Assembly: GCF_051991245.1 (NCBI RefSeq)
Contig: NC_135424.1
Location: forward strand, 24,362,001 to 24,426,000
Length of the DNA stretch: 64,000 nucleotides
Direction of reading: 5' to 3'
From: Festucalex cinctus
Lineage: Eukaryota > Chordata > Actinopteri > Syngnathiformes > Syngnathidae
Part shown: positions 11,847 through 24,405 of the stretch, one piece after another
Layout: each line of letters starts with the position of its first letter
Position numbering within the stretch: the first letter of the stretch is position 1
Made by a program: the position numbers and the translations under genes
Notes under the pieces: model-generated
Databases searched by the model: none
What the model saw: only the letters and a program-made list of their open reading frames with translations
Told to the model about the DNA's origin: nothing

Positions 11847-13092
11847 CTTCATGATGTCACAACACGAAGTTTGTGAGTTTTCGCGAATCGCTGTGGGCGT
11901 GGCTAAGCACTGTTCGCCAAGAAAACAACGCCAGTTTTGAGGGTCTAAACATGCGCAGAAACTCATGAAACTTGGCACACACATCTGGCCTGGTAAAATG
12001 AACAATATTTTATTGTTGATTGTACTATTTTTACAAAAATGACTCAATAGCGCCCCCTAGAAATTTTTAACGAAGCAGCCCCGATTCTACGTTTAAGCAA
12101 GATCTACGAAAATTTTTACGTGTATGAGGGAGCCAAAGACCTACAAAAAAGTCTCTTGGACCCATATGCTAAAATGAACAGGAAGTGAGGTACGAATTTT
12201 TGAATGTCCCATTTTTGACGATTTTTGCACATTTTCAGGGGGCATACTTTTGCCCACTTCTCCTACATGTTTTATCCGACTGACTTATGACTTGACCTGG
12301 ACCATGCCAAGACCTGAGCCAACAACAGACGGAAAAATCTTGACTTTTGGAAATACTATATGATGAGCGCGGGGCATCAAAATTTGTGTTTCGCACTGAA
12401 AAAGGATATGCTTAATAACTCCCCGATACATGCTCCAAAAAATCCCAAACTTGACATGTATGTTTATCGTCAAGGCCTGAAGGTATCTCTATGACAACAT
12501 TCAGTTATATATGCAGCGCCACCTCGCCCTTGAGGCAAAACAAAAAAATACCCCACATACGGTATTTTGTACAAAAAATGTAAACTCATTCTAAGTGTGA
12601 TAACTAAGTCATTTATGAATATTCTTTTACTTTCCACCACTCAAAATGTTCACTGGCATTAGACTTATCCAAACATGTACTTTTTTATTTATTTTTGATA
12701 GCCTCTAATGGACATTAAAAGCAATATCGTGAATGAAGGATATGCTTAATAACTCCACGGTACATGCTCCAAAAAAATCCCACACTTGACATGTATGTTT
12801 AGAGTCAAGGCTTGAAGGTATCCCTATGACAACATTCCATTATATATACAGCGCCACCTAGCCCTAGAGGCATAAAAAAAAAATACACCAACTTAACGGT
12901 ATTTTTACAAAAAAAAAAAAAATCCACATGTCAAGGTTTATCATGCCATTTTCAAAGAAATTCTGCTTCCAATGTGCCGTACCTAAACTTGCCAGTACCC
13001 CAACGTGCCAGTACCCCAACGTGCAAGTACCCCAACGTGCAAGTACCCCAACGTGGCCCGGGCTGCGAGGGCCCTTTATAGCTGCTCGCAGC

Positions 13093-15756
13093 TCTAGTTA
13101 TTATTAGGGCCCGAGCAGCTACCGCTGCGAGGTCCCTATTGTTTTTCGATCGGATTATTATTATTATTATTATTATTCTTCTTCTTTTTCTCCGTAAACG
13201 ATCACGATTTTGGGTACCTAAACATTTACGAAAACTCACCAAACTTTGCACACTCCTCAGGCCCGGCGAAAAATTTGATATTATGAAGTCGTCATAACAA
13301 CGCGACTCTATAGCGCCCCCTAGCATAGAAAAATAAAAACCAAGCCCGGCACGTTTGAGCTAGAGCAACGAAAATTGGCAGGCACGTGTAGCACCCCGAG
13401 ACGCACAAAAAAGTCTATTGGGACCATGTAGCTAAAATGTACAGGAAGTGAGCTATGAATTTTTTAATGTCCAATTTTGGCCTATTTTGGCACATTCACT
13501 GTGGTCATGCTTTTTCCCCCTTTGCAAACATTTTTCATCCAATTGACTTCAAACTTGGCATTTATCATCTCAAGACCTGAGAGAACAACTGGGGAAAAAA
13601 TCTTGCCTTTTCGAAATACTATATGACGGGGGCGGGGCATCAAATATTGCCTTTAAAATTTCATTTTTCCAGAAAGAGCAAATGCTTAATAACTCCCATG
13701 TTCAAGCTCCAAAAAATCTCAAACTTATCAGGCAACTTAATAGTCACGGCCTGAAAACATCTATATGATAAAATTCAGTTATCCATGTAGCGCCACCTAG
13801 TGGTAACAATAATTGTCAGACTTTACGTTTTTAGCTACTGTGCTGAGCTCGTTGAAGGGATCCAGTTGAAAATTGGTCAGAAAAGCCTTAAGATGTTGAT
13901 CATGCCCCACACCGAATATTGTAACTTTTCGCCAAAGGGCGTGGCCGCTACGGTGCCGCAAAGTCTGAAGATTTCTCGTGACAACAAAAGCTGCATTAAC
14001 CTGACCGAGATGATGCTATCTTCTCAAAATTGTACACAATTGATGAGAGTCCAGCTCTAAAGACATCTACTAACTTACATTTCATCTAACTGATAGCGCC
14101 ACCTAGTGGCAATTTTTTTTCTTACGAATTTTCTTCTACGTTTTTCTCCAAACACGTTAACTGGACCTACCTCATATTTGCTCAGATGAGGGTTTCGGCC
14201 TTCATGATGTCACAACACGAAGTTTGTGAGTTTTCGCGAGTCGCTGTGGGCGTGGCTAAGCGCTGTTCGCCAAGAAAACAACGCCAATTTTGAGGGCCTA
14301 AACTGGCACAGAAACACACGAAACTTGGCACACACAGCTGGCCTGGCAAAATGAGCAATTTTTTATCGCCGATTGTGCTATTTTTACAAAAATGACTCAA
14401 TAGCGCCCCCTAGAAATCTTTAACGAAACAGCCCCAGTTGTACGTTTAAGCAAGAACGACGAATATTTTTAGGTGTATGAGGGAGCCCAAGACCTACAAA
14501 AAAGTCTCTTGTACTCATATGCTAAAATGAACAGGAAGTGAGCTACGAATTTTTGAATGTCCCATTTTTGACGATTTTTGCACATTCACAGGGGGCAGAC
14601 TTTTGCCCACTTCTCCTACACGTTTCATCCGACTGAGTTAAGACTTGGCCTGGACCATGTCAAGACCTGAGCCAACGACAGGGGGAAAAATTTTGACTTT
14701 TCGAAATACTATATGATGAGGGCGGGGCATCAAAATTTGTGTTTCACAATGAAAAAGGATATGCTTGATAACTCCCCGGTACATGCTCCAAAAAATCCCA
14801 AACTTGACATGTATGTTTATCGTCAAGGCCTGAAGTTATCTCTATGACAACATTCAGTTATATATGCAGCGCCACCTAGCCCTTGAGGCATGAAAAAAAA
14901 ATACCCCACATACGGTATTTTGTACAAAAAATGTACACTCATTCTAAGTGTGATAACTAAGTCATTTATGAATATTTTTTTAGTTTCCACCACTCAAAAT
15001 GTTCACTGGCATCAGACTTATCCAAACATATATATATTTTTATTTATTTTTGATAGCCTCTATGGACATTAAAAGCAATATCGTGAATGAAGGATATGCT
15101 TAATAACTCCACGGTACATGCTCCAAAAAAAAATCCCACACTTGACATGTATGCTTATAATCAAGGCCTGAAGGTATCTCTATGACAACATTCAGTTATA
15201 AATACAGCGCCACCTAGCCCTTGAGGCTTATATAAAAAAAAATAAAAATACCCCACATACGGTATTTTGTACAAAAAATGTACACTCATTCTAAGTGTGA
15301 TAACTAAGTCATTTATGAATATTCTTTTAGTTTCCACCACTCAAATTGTTCACTGGCTTCACACCGATCCAAACGTATGTACGTTTCCATTTTGTTTTAT
15401 TCATTTTTGATTGCCCCTTTGGACAATAAAAGTAACATTGTGCAATGAGTACAACGAGCGATGATGTGTATATACACTTTTACAAAAAAATACCAATCAG
15501 GGCAACTCATTGCCTAAAAATAAAAAAGGACGCTGATTTTTGCAGGTCTTAACAATCACCAAAACCCGTTGAGCTTGACACACACACTGGCAAAAAAATA
15601 TTCTACATGTAAACGTTTATTATGCCATTTTCAAAGAAATTTTGCTTCCAATATGCCAGTACCCCAACGTGCCAGTACCCCAACGTGCAAGTACCCCAAC
15701 GTGCAAGGACCCCAACGTGGCCCGGGCTGCGAGGGCCCTTTATAGCTGCTCGCAGC
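13093..15756 (+). repeat. Family A tandem unit A5
   Basis: Complete unit of 2664 bp. It differs at its start by one extra hairpin monomer at 13107-13147, a variant with gcagctaccgctgc, followed by a TTA then TTC run. CTCF-like sites are at 13788-13803 and 14094-14109. Its second half has private changes, for example near 14300-14350. Four minisatellite copies (15656-15719) and the hairpin 15726-15756 close it. It carries the 'inner' subtype variants 'gggatccagttg' and 'cgtgacaac'. Confidence 0.9.
13788..14109 (-). promoter_or_regulatory. Pair of CTCF-like motifs in unit A5
   Basis: Intact sites at 13788-13803 and 14094-14109. Confidence 0.5.
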
Positions 15757-18351
15757 TCTAGTTATTCTTCTTCTTCTTCTTTATTCTCCGCAAACGATCA
15801 CGATTTTGGGTACCTAAACATTCACGAAAACTCACCAAACTTTGCACACTCCTCAGGCCCGGCGAAAAATTTGATATTATTAAGTCGTCATAACAACGCG
15901 ACTCTATAGCGCCCCCTAGCATAGAAAAATAAAAACCAAGCCCGGCACGTTTGAGCTAGAGCAACAAAAATTGGCAGGCACGTGTAGCACCCCGAGACGC
16001 ACAAAAAAGTCTATTGGGACCATGTAGCTAGAATGTACAGGAAATGAGCTATGAATTTTTTTATGTCCAATTTTGGCCTATTTTGGCACATTCACTGTGG
16101 TCATGCTTTTTCCCCCTTTGCAAACATTTTTCATCCAATTGACTTCAAACTTGGCATTTATCATCTCAAGACCTGAGAGAACAACTGGGCAAAAAGTCTT
16201 GCCTTTTTGAAATACTATATGATGGGGGCGGGGCATCAAATATTGCCTTTAAAATTTCATTTGTCCAGAAAGAGCAAATGCTGAATAACTCCCATGTACA
16301 AGCTCCAAAAAATCTCAAACTTCTCAGGCAACGTAATAGTCACGGCCTGAAAACATCTATATGACAAAATTCAGTTATACATATAGCGCCACCTAGTGGT
16401 TACAATAAATGTCATACTTTACGTTTTTAGCTACTGTGCTGAGCTCGTTGAAGGGATCCAGTTGAAAATTGGTCAGAAAAGCCTTAAGATGTTGATGATG
16501 CCCCACACCGAATATTGTAACTTTTCGCCAAAGGGCGTGGCCGCTACGGTGACGCAAAGTCTGAAGATTTTTCGTGACAATAAAAGCTGCATTAACTTGA
16601 CCGAGATGATCCTATCTTCTCAAAATTTCACACATTTGATGAGAGTCCAGCTCTAAAGACATCTACTAACTTACATTTCATCTAACTGATAGCGCCACCT
16701 AGTGGCAATTTTTTTTCTTACGAATTTTCTTCTACGTTTTTCTCCAAACACGTTAACTGGACCTACCTCATAGTTGCTCAGATGAGGGTTTCGGCCTTCA
16801 TGATGTCACAACACGAAGTTTGTGAGTTTTCGCGAATTGCTGTGGGCGTGGCTAAGCGCTGTTCGCCAAGAAAACAACGCCAGTTTTGAGGGTCTAAACA
16901 TGCACAGAAACTCCTGAAACTTGGCACACACATCTGGCCTGGTAAAATGAGCAATATTTTATTGTTGATTGTGCTATTTTTACAAAAATGACTCAATAGC
17001 GCCCCCTCGAAATTTTTAACGAAGCAGCCCCGGTTGTACGTTTAAGCAAGAACGACGAATATTTTTAGGTGTATGAGGGAGCCCAAGACCTACAAAAAAG
17101 TCTCTTGTACCCATATGCTAAAATGAACAGGAAGTGAGCTACGAATTTTTGAATGTCCCATTTTTGACGATTTTTGCACATTCACAGGGGGCAGACTTTT
17201 GCCCACTTCTCCTACACGTTTCATCCGACTGAGTTAAGACTTGGCCTGGACCATGTCAAGACCTGAGCCAACGACAGGGGGAAAAATTTTGACTTTTCGA
17301 AATACTATATGATGAGGGCGGGGCATCAAAATTTGTGTTTCGCAATGAAAAAGGATATGCTTGATAACTCCCCGGTACATGCTCCAAAAAATCCCAAACT
17401 TGACATGTATGTTTATCGTCAAGGCCTGAAGTTATCTCTATGACAACATTCAGTTATATATGCAGCGCCACCTAGCCCTTGAGGCATGAAAAAAAAATAC
17501 CCCACATACGGTATTTTGTACAAAAAATGTAAACTCATTCTAAGTGTGATAACGAAGTCATTTCTGAATATTCTTTTAGTTTCCACCACTCAAAATGTTC
17601 ACTGGCATCAGACTTATCCAAACATATATATATTTTTATTTATTTTTGATAGCCTCTATGGACATTAAAAGCAATATCGTGAATGAAGGATATGCTTAAT
17701 AACTCCACGGTACATGCTCCAAAAAAAATCCCACACTTGACATGTATGCTTATAATCAAGGCCTGAAGGTATCTCTATGACAACATTCAGTTATAAATAC
17801 AGCGCCACCTAGCCCTTGAGGCTTATATAAAAAAAATAAAAAATACCCCACATACGGTATTTTGTACAAAAAATGTACACTCATTCTAAGTGTGATAACT
17901 AAGTCATTTATGAATATTCTTTTAGTTTCCACCACTCAAATTGTTCACTGGCTTGACACCGATCCAAACGTATGCACGTTTCCATTTTGTTTTATTCATT
18001 TTTGATTGCCCCTTTGGACAATAAAAGTAACATTGTGCAATGAGTACAACGAGCGATGATGTGTATATACACTTTTACAAAAAAATACCAATCAGGGCAA
18101 CTCATTGCCTAAAAATAAAAAAGGACGCAGATTTGTGCAGGTCTTAACAATCACCAAAACCCGTTGAGCTTGACACACACACTGGCAAAAAAATATTCTA
18201 CATGTAAACGTTTATTATGCCATTTTCAAAGAAATTTTGCTTCCAATATGCCAGTACCCCAATGTGCCAGTACCCCAACATGCAAGTACCACAACGTGCA
18301 AGGACCCCAACGTGGCCCGGGCTGCGAGGGCCCTTTATAGCTGCTCGCAGC
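15757..18351 (+). repeat. Family A tandem unit A6, last before family B
   Basis: Complete unit of 2595 bp of the 'inner' subtype. CTCF-like sites are at 16384-16399 and 16690-16705. Four minisatellite copies (18251-18314) and the hairpin 18321-18351 follow. Immediately after this hairpin the sequence switches to family B, so the A/B border falls on the boundary module. Confidence 0.9.
16384..16705 (-). promoter_or_regulatory. Pair of CTCF-like motifs in unit A6
   Basis: Intact sites at 16384-16399 and 16690-16705. These are the last full matches before the B block. Confidence 0.5.
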
Positions 18352-20294
18352 TCTAGTTATTCTTCTTCTTCTTCTTCTTCTTCTTTTTCTTTGTTATTAT
18401 TCTTTTCCGCAAACAACCACATTTTTGAGGCACTAAACATGAACGAAAACTCACCAAACTTTACACGCAGATCGGGCCTGGCGAAAAATTTTATATTTTA
18501 AAGTCGCCATACATGAAAACAGAAAAATGGCTCTGTAGCGCCACCTACATAGGTTTAACGGATCCCTGTCCCGCTACGATTGTCCTATGGCTACGAAAAT
18601 TGTGTGGCACCTGTAGCACATCCAGATGAACAAAAACCTCTTTGATATGTGTACCCTAAAATAGACAGGAAGTGAGGTATGAGTATTTGAATGTCCAATT
18701 TTGGCCCATTTTTGCACATTTACAGGGGTCATACTTTTGCCCGCTTCTCCTACACGGTTAACCCGATTGACTTCAAAATTGGGCTGTACCATCTCAACAC
18801 CTGGGACAACATCATGGTAAAAAATCTAAAGTTTTTGACATACTATATGACGGTGGCGGGGCATCAAATTTACAGTTTCAAAATTCTTACTTAACAAAGC
18901 ATTGCCGGTGGTTAGGGTACACATATGTAACAGACTATGATCTACAAAAAAGCCTGTTGGTGCCATATGCTAAACCTAACAGGAAGTCCGCCAGAGGCGA
19001 GGCATCAAATTTTGTGTTTCAAAATTCTTATTTAATGAAACATTCCCGGCTGTACATTTCACCTAGAGTTACCAACATTTGAAGACATATGTAACAGCCC
19101 TCAAGGTACAAAAAACTCTTTTTGAACCATATGCTAAACCGAACAGGAAGTCCGCCATTTTGATTTACTTTGGAACGTGTTGCCATTTTTTGGGCCATTT
19201 CATAGGGGTCTTATTTTAACGAACTCCTCCTACAGAGTTTATCCGATCATCTCCAAACTTGGTGTGATTCATCTTAAAATGTTGAAGATGAAAAGTTATT
19301 GAAAGCTTTTTATTTCGTCGCACGCTGTTGCCGTGGCATGCACAGTTTGCAAAGGAAAAAATTCCCTCTTAATGAAGCATTCCCAGTTGTACGAAGCAGC
19401 TAGAGCTACGAAAATTTGGAGACAAATTTAACAGCCCACGATGTACAAAAAAGTCTCTTGGTGCCATGTGCTAAACCCAACAGGAAGTCCCGTAGGGGCC
19501 GGTCATCACATTTTGAGGTAAAAAACTCCTCTTTAACGAAGCATTCCCGGTTGTACGTTTCACCTAGCGCTATGATAATTTAGAGGCATACATAAGAGCC
19601 CACGATGTACAAAAAAGTCTCTTGGAACCATCTGCTAAACCAAACAGGAAGTCCGCCATTTTGATTTACGTTGGGATTTGTAGCCATTTTTTGTGGCCTT
19701 TTTTAGGGGTCATATTTTAACGAACTCCTCCTACCAAATTTATCCGACTGTCTTCAAACTTGGTGTGCTTCATCTTAAGATGTTTAAGATACAAAGTTAT
19801 CGAAAGTTATTTATTTTGTCGCACGCTGTTTCATGGCGATGGATTGTTTGCCAAGTAAAATGCTGCTTTTTTTTTGGGTCTAAACATGTGCAAAAACTCA
19901 TGAAACTTTACACACACATCAGGCTTGTCATAAGCATGAATATTTTAGAGATTTCTTATTAAATTTGCAATAAATGCTTCAATAGCGCCCTCTAGACATT
20001 TTTATGAAGTCTATCCGATTATATGATTCAGCTAGATGTGTGAATATTGGCAGGCATGCCTAATATATTCAAAAAGTATTCTATATAGCCATGTGCCAAT
20101 CCATTTGGATTTTATTTTGTTAATTGTGCATCATTTTTGGCCTTTCCATGAAACTTTACAAACACAAAGCATGGCAAAAACGTTTAAAATTTAGATGGTT
20201 TCCTATTTGACAGTACCCCAACATGCCAGTACCCCGACGTGCAAATACCCCAACGTGGCCCGGGTTGCGAGGGCCCTTTATAGCTGCTCGCAGC
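18352..20294 (+). repeat. Family B tandem unit B1 (short type)
   Basis: Unit of 1943 bp. A TTC run leads into 'ttccgcaaacaaccacattt', then several diverged cassettes, each with 'ctaaac..aacaggaagtcc', 'gccattttgattta', 'ggggtcatattttaac' and 'catcttaagatgtt'. It uses 'tagcgccacctacatagg' and 'atagcgccctctagac' where A units have full CTCF-like sites. The end is a three-copy minisatellite (20210-20257) and a hairpin 20264-20294 whose left arm is gttgcgag, leaving one G-T wobble. This arm variant distinguishes B boundaries from A boundaries. Confidence 0.88.
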
Positions 20295-22165
20295 TCTAGT
20301 TAGGGCCCGAGCAGCGACCGCTGCGAGGTCCCTATTGTTCCTGAAGGAATTCTTATTCTTCTTCTTCTTCTTCTTCTTCTTTTTCTTTGTTATTATTCTT
20401 TTCCGCAAACAACCACATTTTTGAGGCACTAAACATGAACGAAAACTCACCAAACTTTACACGCAGATCGGGTCTGGCGAAAAATTTGATATTTTAAAGT
20501 CGCCATACATGATAACAGAAAAATGGCTCTGTAGCGCCACCTACATAGGTTTAACGGATCCCTGTCCCGCTACGATTGTCCTATGGCTACGAAAATTGTG
20601 TGGCACCTGTAGCACATCCAGATGAACAAAAACCTCTTTGATATGTGTACCCTAAAATAGACAGGAAGTGAGGTATGAGTATTTGAATGTCCAATTTTGG
20701 CCCATTTTTGCACATTTACAGGGGTCATACTTTTGCCCGCTTCTCCTACACTGTTAACCCGATTGACTTCAAACTTGGGCTGTACCATCTCAACACCTGG
20801 GACAACATCATGGTAAAAAACCTAAAGTTTTTGACATACTATATGACGGTGGCGGGGCATCAAATTTACAGTTTCAAAATTCTTACTTAACGAAGCATTG
20901 CCGGTGGTACGTTTAATCTAGAGCTACGAAAATTGGTACACATATGTAACAGACTATGATCTACAAAAAAGCCTGTTGGTGCCATATGCTAAACCTAACA
21001 GGAAGTCCGCCAGAGGCGAGGCATCAAATTTTGTGTTTCAAAATTCTAACTTAATGAAGCATTCCCGGCTGTACATTTCACCTAGAGTTACCAATATTTG
21101 AAGACATATGTAACAGCCCGCAAGGTACAAAAAACTCTTTTTGAACCATATGCTAAACCGAACAGAAAGTCCGCCATTTTGATTTACTTTGGAACGTGTT
21201 GCCATTTTTTGGGCCATTTCATAGGGGTCTTATTTTAACGAACTCCTCCTACAGAGTTTATCCGATCATCTCCAAACTTGGTGTGATTCATCTTAAGATG
21301 TTGAAGATGAAAAGTTATTGAAAGCTTTTTATTTTGTCGCACGCTGTTGCCGTGGCATGCACAGTTTGCAAAGGAAAAAATTCCTTCTTAATGAAGCATT
21401 CCCAGTTGTACGAAGCAGCTAGAGCTACGAAAATTTGGAGACAAATGTAACAGCCCACGATGTACAAAAAAGTCTCTTGGTGCCATGTGCTAAACCCAAC
21501 AGGAAGTCCCGTAGGGGCCGGGCATCACATTTTGAGCTAAAAAACTCCTCTTTAACGAAGCATTCCCGGTTGTACGTTTCACCTAGCGCTATGATAATTT
21601 AGAGGCATACATAAGAGCCCACGATGTACAAAAAAGTCTCTTGGAACCATGTGCTAAACCAAACAGGAAGTCCGCCATTTTGATTTATGATGGGATTTGT
21701 AGCCTTTTTTTGTGGCCTTTTTTAGGGGTCATATTTTAACTCCTCCTACAAAATTCATCCGACCGTGTTCAAACTTGGTGTGTTTCATCTTAAGATGTTT
21801 AAGATGCAAATTTATCGAAAGTTTTTTATTTTGTCGCACGCTGCTGCTATAGCGATGCATTGGTTGCCAAGTAAAGTGCTGCTTTGTTTGTTTTTTTATC
21901 TATACATGTGTGAAAACTCGTGAAACTTTGCACACACATCAGACTTGTCATTAACATGAATTTTTAGAGATTTCTTGTGCAATTTGCAATAAATCGCACC
22001 CTCTATACATTTTTTATGGAGCATTTCCGATTGGATGATTCAAGCGCAAAATAACTAAAGATGACTTGACTTGACCTAGATTTGTGAAAACTCAGAGGCA
22101 TACCTATTATATTATTATTATTTTTTGTACCTTACAAGATTATCTCTTGTGCCACATTAAACCCC
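20295..22165 (+). repeat. Family B unit B2, left part up to the unique island
   Basis: Begins with one hairpin monomer (20303-20337) and a TTC run, then follows the short B layout. Its last recognisable repeat words are 'gatgacttgacctagatttgtgaaaact' (about 22060-22095, with a small duplication) and 'tctcttgtgccacattaaacc' (about 22143-22164). After this the sequence no longer matches the array. Confidence 0.82.
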
Positions 22166-22267
22166 TTTGCAGGCCTGAGCCAAACCACGGTCCATACATT
22201 TGATACCACTGCTTTATTTCAATGGTCAAGTACTTCATAACCACACCTACTTATGCTTGTCCTTGCA

Positions 22268-22273
22268 TATATA
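22268..22273 (+). promoter_or_regulatory. Candidate TATA box of the island gene
   Basis: The sequence gcatatatag contains TATATA 57 bases before the first 5' splice site. A start about 30 bases downstream would give a leader exon of roughly 30 nt without any upstream ATG, since the ATG at 22222 lies before the box. No further core promoter element was recognised. Confidence 0.35.
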
Positions 22274-22299
22274 GTAGACAACAAAGAGCTCTTTCAACA

Positions 22300-22330
22300 A
22301 AAGACATTTCCATCTACAAAGTCATACAAG
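22300..22330 (+). other. Candidate non-coding leader exon of the island gene
   Basis: The 3' edge is a strong donor, acaag/gtaagc, at 22330/22331. The 5' edge is only estimated from the TATA-like box. If the exon were longer and translated from the ATG at 22222, splicing to the next exon would run into a stop within about a dozen codons, so a non-coding role fits better. Confidence 0.35.
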
Positions 22331-22478
22331 GTAAGCACTCTATAAATTCTGCAATCACTACACTTCTATTCCTAAATTATCACTTCAAATACCAACAATG
22401 GTTAATACAGCTACAAATTTCTTGTATGTTTATGAAGTATGATACTGTATTTATTTCTACTCCTTTGCTTTTCTACAG
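22331..22478 (+). other. Intron 1 of the island gene (148 bp)
   Basis: Starts gtaagc and ends in a pyrimidine-rich tract followed by ttctacag. Both ends fit major-spliceosome rules. Confidence 0.45.
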
Positions 22479-22562
22479 AACATGAACAAATCACCAAGCA
22501 AATTCTCTTTTGATAAAGACCCTCTAATCATCTCCATACGCAAAGATTGCCAACTTTTTTCC
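22479..22562 (+). other. Coding exon 1 of the island gene
   Basis: 84 bp: three leader bases, then the ATG and 27 codons (residues 1-27, starting MNKSPSKFSF). The acceptor ttctacag has a long pyrimidine tract and the donor gtaagt is near-perfect. The exon ends in phase 0. Confidence 0.5.
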
Positions 22563-24405
22563 GTAAGTATACAATACATAAACTAAACAGGACAACTTTC
22601 TCAATCATATACAGTATGCCATACATATATATATTAAGTTCTCATTTATTAACAGGTTTGTTAAAGGCACCTTTAGTGTGTTTTTCTGTTTGTAATGTTT
22701 CTCCACGAGCACGTCTAGCCATTGATATCATGTAGAACACATGTGCTAACCTTTTAGAGACAATTGAAGCTTACTTGCACAGTAGCCACTATCTTAACCA
22801 CTTAATTCACATGTCTACTTGACAACTTATTACATGTAGTGAAATGGTACTTTGTGCGTCTTATGCTTTTTTCTGAACACTGCTTTTCAACTCTTTCCTT
22901 AAAACCAATACATGCGGTACTGTTATACTGTATAAATATATATGTCCGTGTGTATATATTTGTATATTATTTCAAATAAACTCGTTTTGACACACACAGC
23001 CATTGAGTAACATGCAACACGACCACAACGTTTTGCACCAACACGTTACCTCTGCTATTTAGAATCATGGAATCTAACATGACTGATTTTCATTGAATGC
23101 TTTGTCATTACAGTATGCATGCATTGATCATGCTTTCAGTCGCAACGACTTATACCAGCGCAGCCTTGATCTTCATTCCCAAATGAACCAACTAGTCCAT
23201 GTGACTCGAGTCAATCGAGCACTTGAAAAACAGATAGACTTCAAAACCAAGCTTGTGAAAGAACTCCAGACTGCATTGGATATAAAGGATGCATGTGATG
23301 CATTTGTCCGTGATGGTAAGCTATATGACATGGAAGACACACAAACACTAACACAGCAAGCATCCCCATCCTACACATTGTGTATAATGAATGACATGTT
23401 TGACAATGGACATTTTTACATTTTTTTGTTAATGCACGTTCCTTTTTTTCTGTTAGGAATATCTTGAAGGTAAAATTGGACTGTTAACTAAAACACTGAC
23501 TGATTATTGAGCCGCAATTTCTCAATGTATATAATGTGAATACATACTACACTTGATTACTTTCAAATGTGACTGATATCATGTAGCTATGCTGTGATCT
23601 TGCCCTCTTTCATCCACTGATAGACACTTCAAAGTTCTTTTTTTTCTGTATCTTCTCAAAATAACTGACATATTCATGGAAAAGATTGTATTTAAATTCT
23701 ATCATTATTAATTACTATTATTATGTTTATGTCTTTGCCCCTGATTATGATGTTTCTATACCATAGATTTTTTTTTTAAATTTTTTTGGACATACTGTGA
23801 CTTGACCTTTACAATACTAATTTTTACTAAGAAAAAATCAATCACACACCATAATATTTTATACTTATCCTGCATGTATCTGGACACACCATGCCAAATT
23901 TCACACTTACATAACCATTTATGTACCTGTCGTATCCTTACTTTTATTCATCATTTCATCACACAATCCTAAAACATTGCTTTTTGACCCAGAGGATTCA
24001 ACTATACCATTTTTGCGTGTCTTATTACTTACTAGCTATATTATTTATTAACGGGCAAAAACTATGAATATAAGATCACCGTCAAATATTACGTCTGTAA
24101 TATCCATATACAGTGCATTACATAATATGCATTTGTATTAAGACACTACCATGCTAAAAATATGCACACGACTGTTCTGTAAACTACACCTAAGACAACC
24201 AAACTTCACAGATCTAACATGATTCTTCATTCTTTTTTGTTCTACAGATGTATCAAATGCTGCCACACAGACAGAAGAAACCACTGAGGACATGCACGAA
24301 GACGATGATCACAATATAACAGGACAGGTTAACCCCCCTGAAGTTTTAGCCCGCAGGTCAAAGCGTCCTAGGACTAATTCATCCATGGAGGTTACATTAT
24401 CCTAA
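22482..24405 (+). CDS. Putative 146-residue coiled-coil nuclear protein, three coding exons
   Basis: I do not recognise this protein. The inferred coding sequence joins 22482-22562, 23114-23315 and 24248-24405. The ATG has A at -3 and A at +4. Introns are phase 0 and phase 1, and all sites are canonical (tcc/gtaagt, cattacag/tat, gatg/gtaagc, ttctacag/atg). Residues 54-85 form a leucine-zipper-like heptad pattern: a positions L54, N61, I68, V75, L82; d positions V57, L64, K71, L78. The buried-type N61 resembles parallel dimeric zippers. Then come an ATQTEE segment (TQT at 101-103, the anchor of dynein light chain LC8 ligands), an acidic run at 104-115, and a basic RRSKRPR at 130-136 like a nuclear localisation signal. 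No enzyme or zinc-finger motif is visible. It is the only multi-exon coding candidate in the window. It may be a host gene caught in the array, a fragment of a larger gene, or a decayed copy. Confidence 0.5.
22563..23113 (+). other. Intron 2 of the island gene (551 bp)
   Basis: Starts gtaagt and ends cattacag. It is AT-rich with TATA/TGTA runs around 22920-22980. The frame at 22547-22735 reads through the donor and is taken as a shadow. Confidence 0.5.
23114..23315 (+). other. Coding exon 2 of the island gene
   Basis: 202 bp encoding residues 28-94 plus one base of codon 95. It carries the whole predicted zipper, with dense K/E/R/Q content. The open frame extends upstream to a TTG (23093) and downstream to a stop after 23464, both inside introns, so retained intron would only add an unrelated tail. 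This is the best-supported exon. Confidence 0.58.
23316..24247 (+). other. Intron 3 of the island gene (932 bp)
   Basis: Starts gtaagc, ends ttgttctacag. Low-complexity T/A stretches near 23640 and 23770. I saw no further exon-like open segment with matched sites in it. Confidence 0.5.
24248..24405 (+). other. Last coding exon of the island gene
   Basis: 158 bp to the TAA at 24403-24405: completes codon 95 and encodes residues 96-146, with the TQT motif, the acidic run and the basic tail. Too short as an open frame to be noticed without splicing. Confidence 0.5.

Larger units (their letters stand above)
9031..13092 (+). repeat. Family A composite unit A4 (internal duplication, hAT insertion, terminal deletion)
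   Basis: At 4062 bp this unit is far longer than its neighbours. From 9031 it follows the normal order to 10827, then jumps back by about 1.26 kb at a six-base microhomology (10828-10833), so the middle of the unit is present twice. The second copy is interrupted by a 500-bp transposon at 11339-11838. Near 12909-12921 an A-run joins two normally separate parts of the unit, losing roughly 0.3 kb. CTCF-like pairs are at 9663/9969 and 10927/11233. The end has four minisatellite copies (12992-13055) after one degenerate copy, and a hairpin at 13062-13092. Confidence 0.87.

Noticed and set aside
22222..22485. An 87-codon ATG-initiated frame at the left of the gene island
   Set aside because: It runs through a strong donor at 22331 and an acceptor at 22478. 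If spliced, its frame meets a stop soon after the join, so the ATG at 22482 was preferred for the gene.
23114..24405. ING-family (inhibitor of growth) tumour suppressor relative, suggested by the charged helix and basic 'RRSKRPR' tail
   Set aside because: No ING N-terminal signature and no PHD finger can be read anywhere in the island; the resemblance is limited to low-complexity basic residues.
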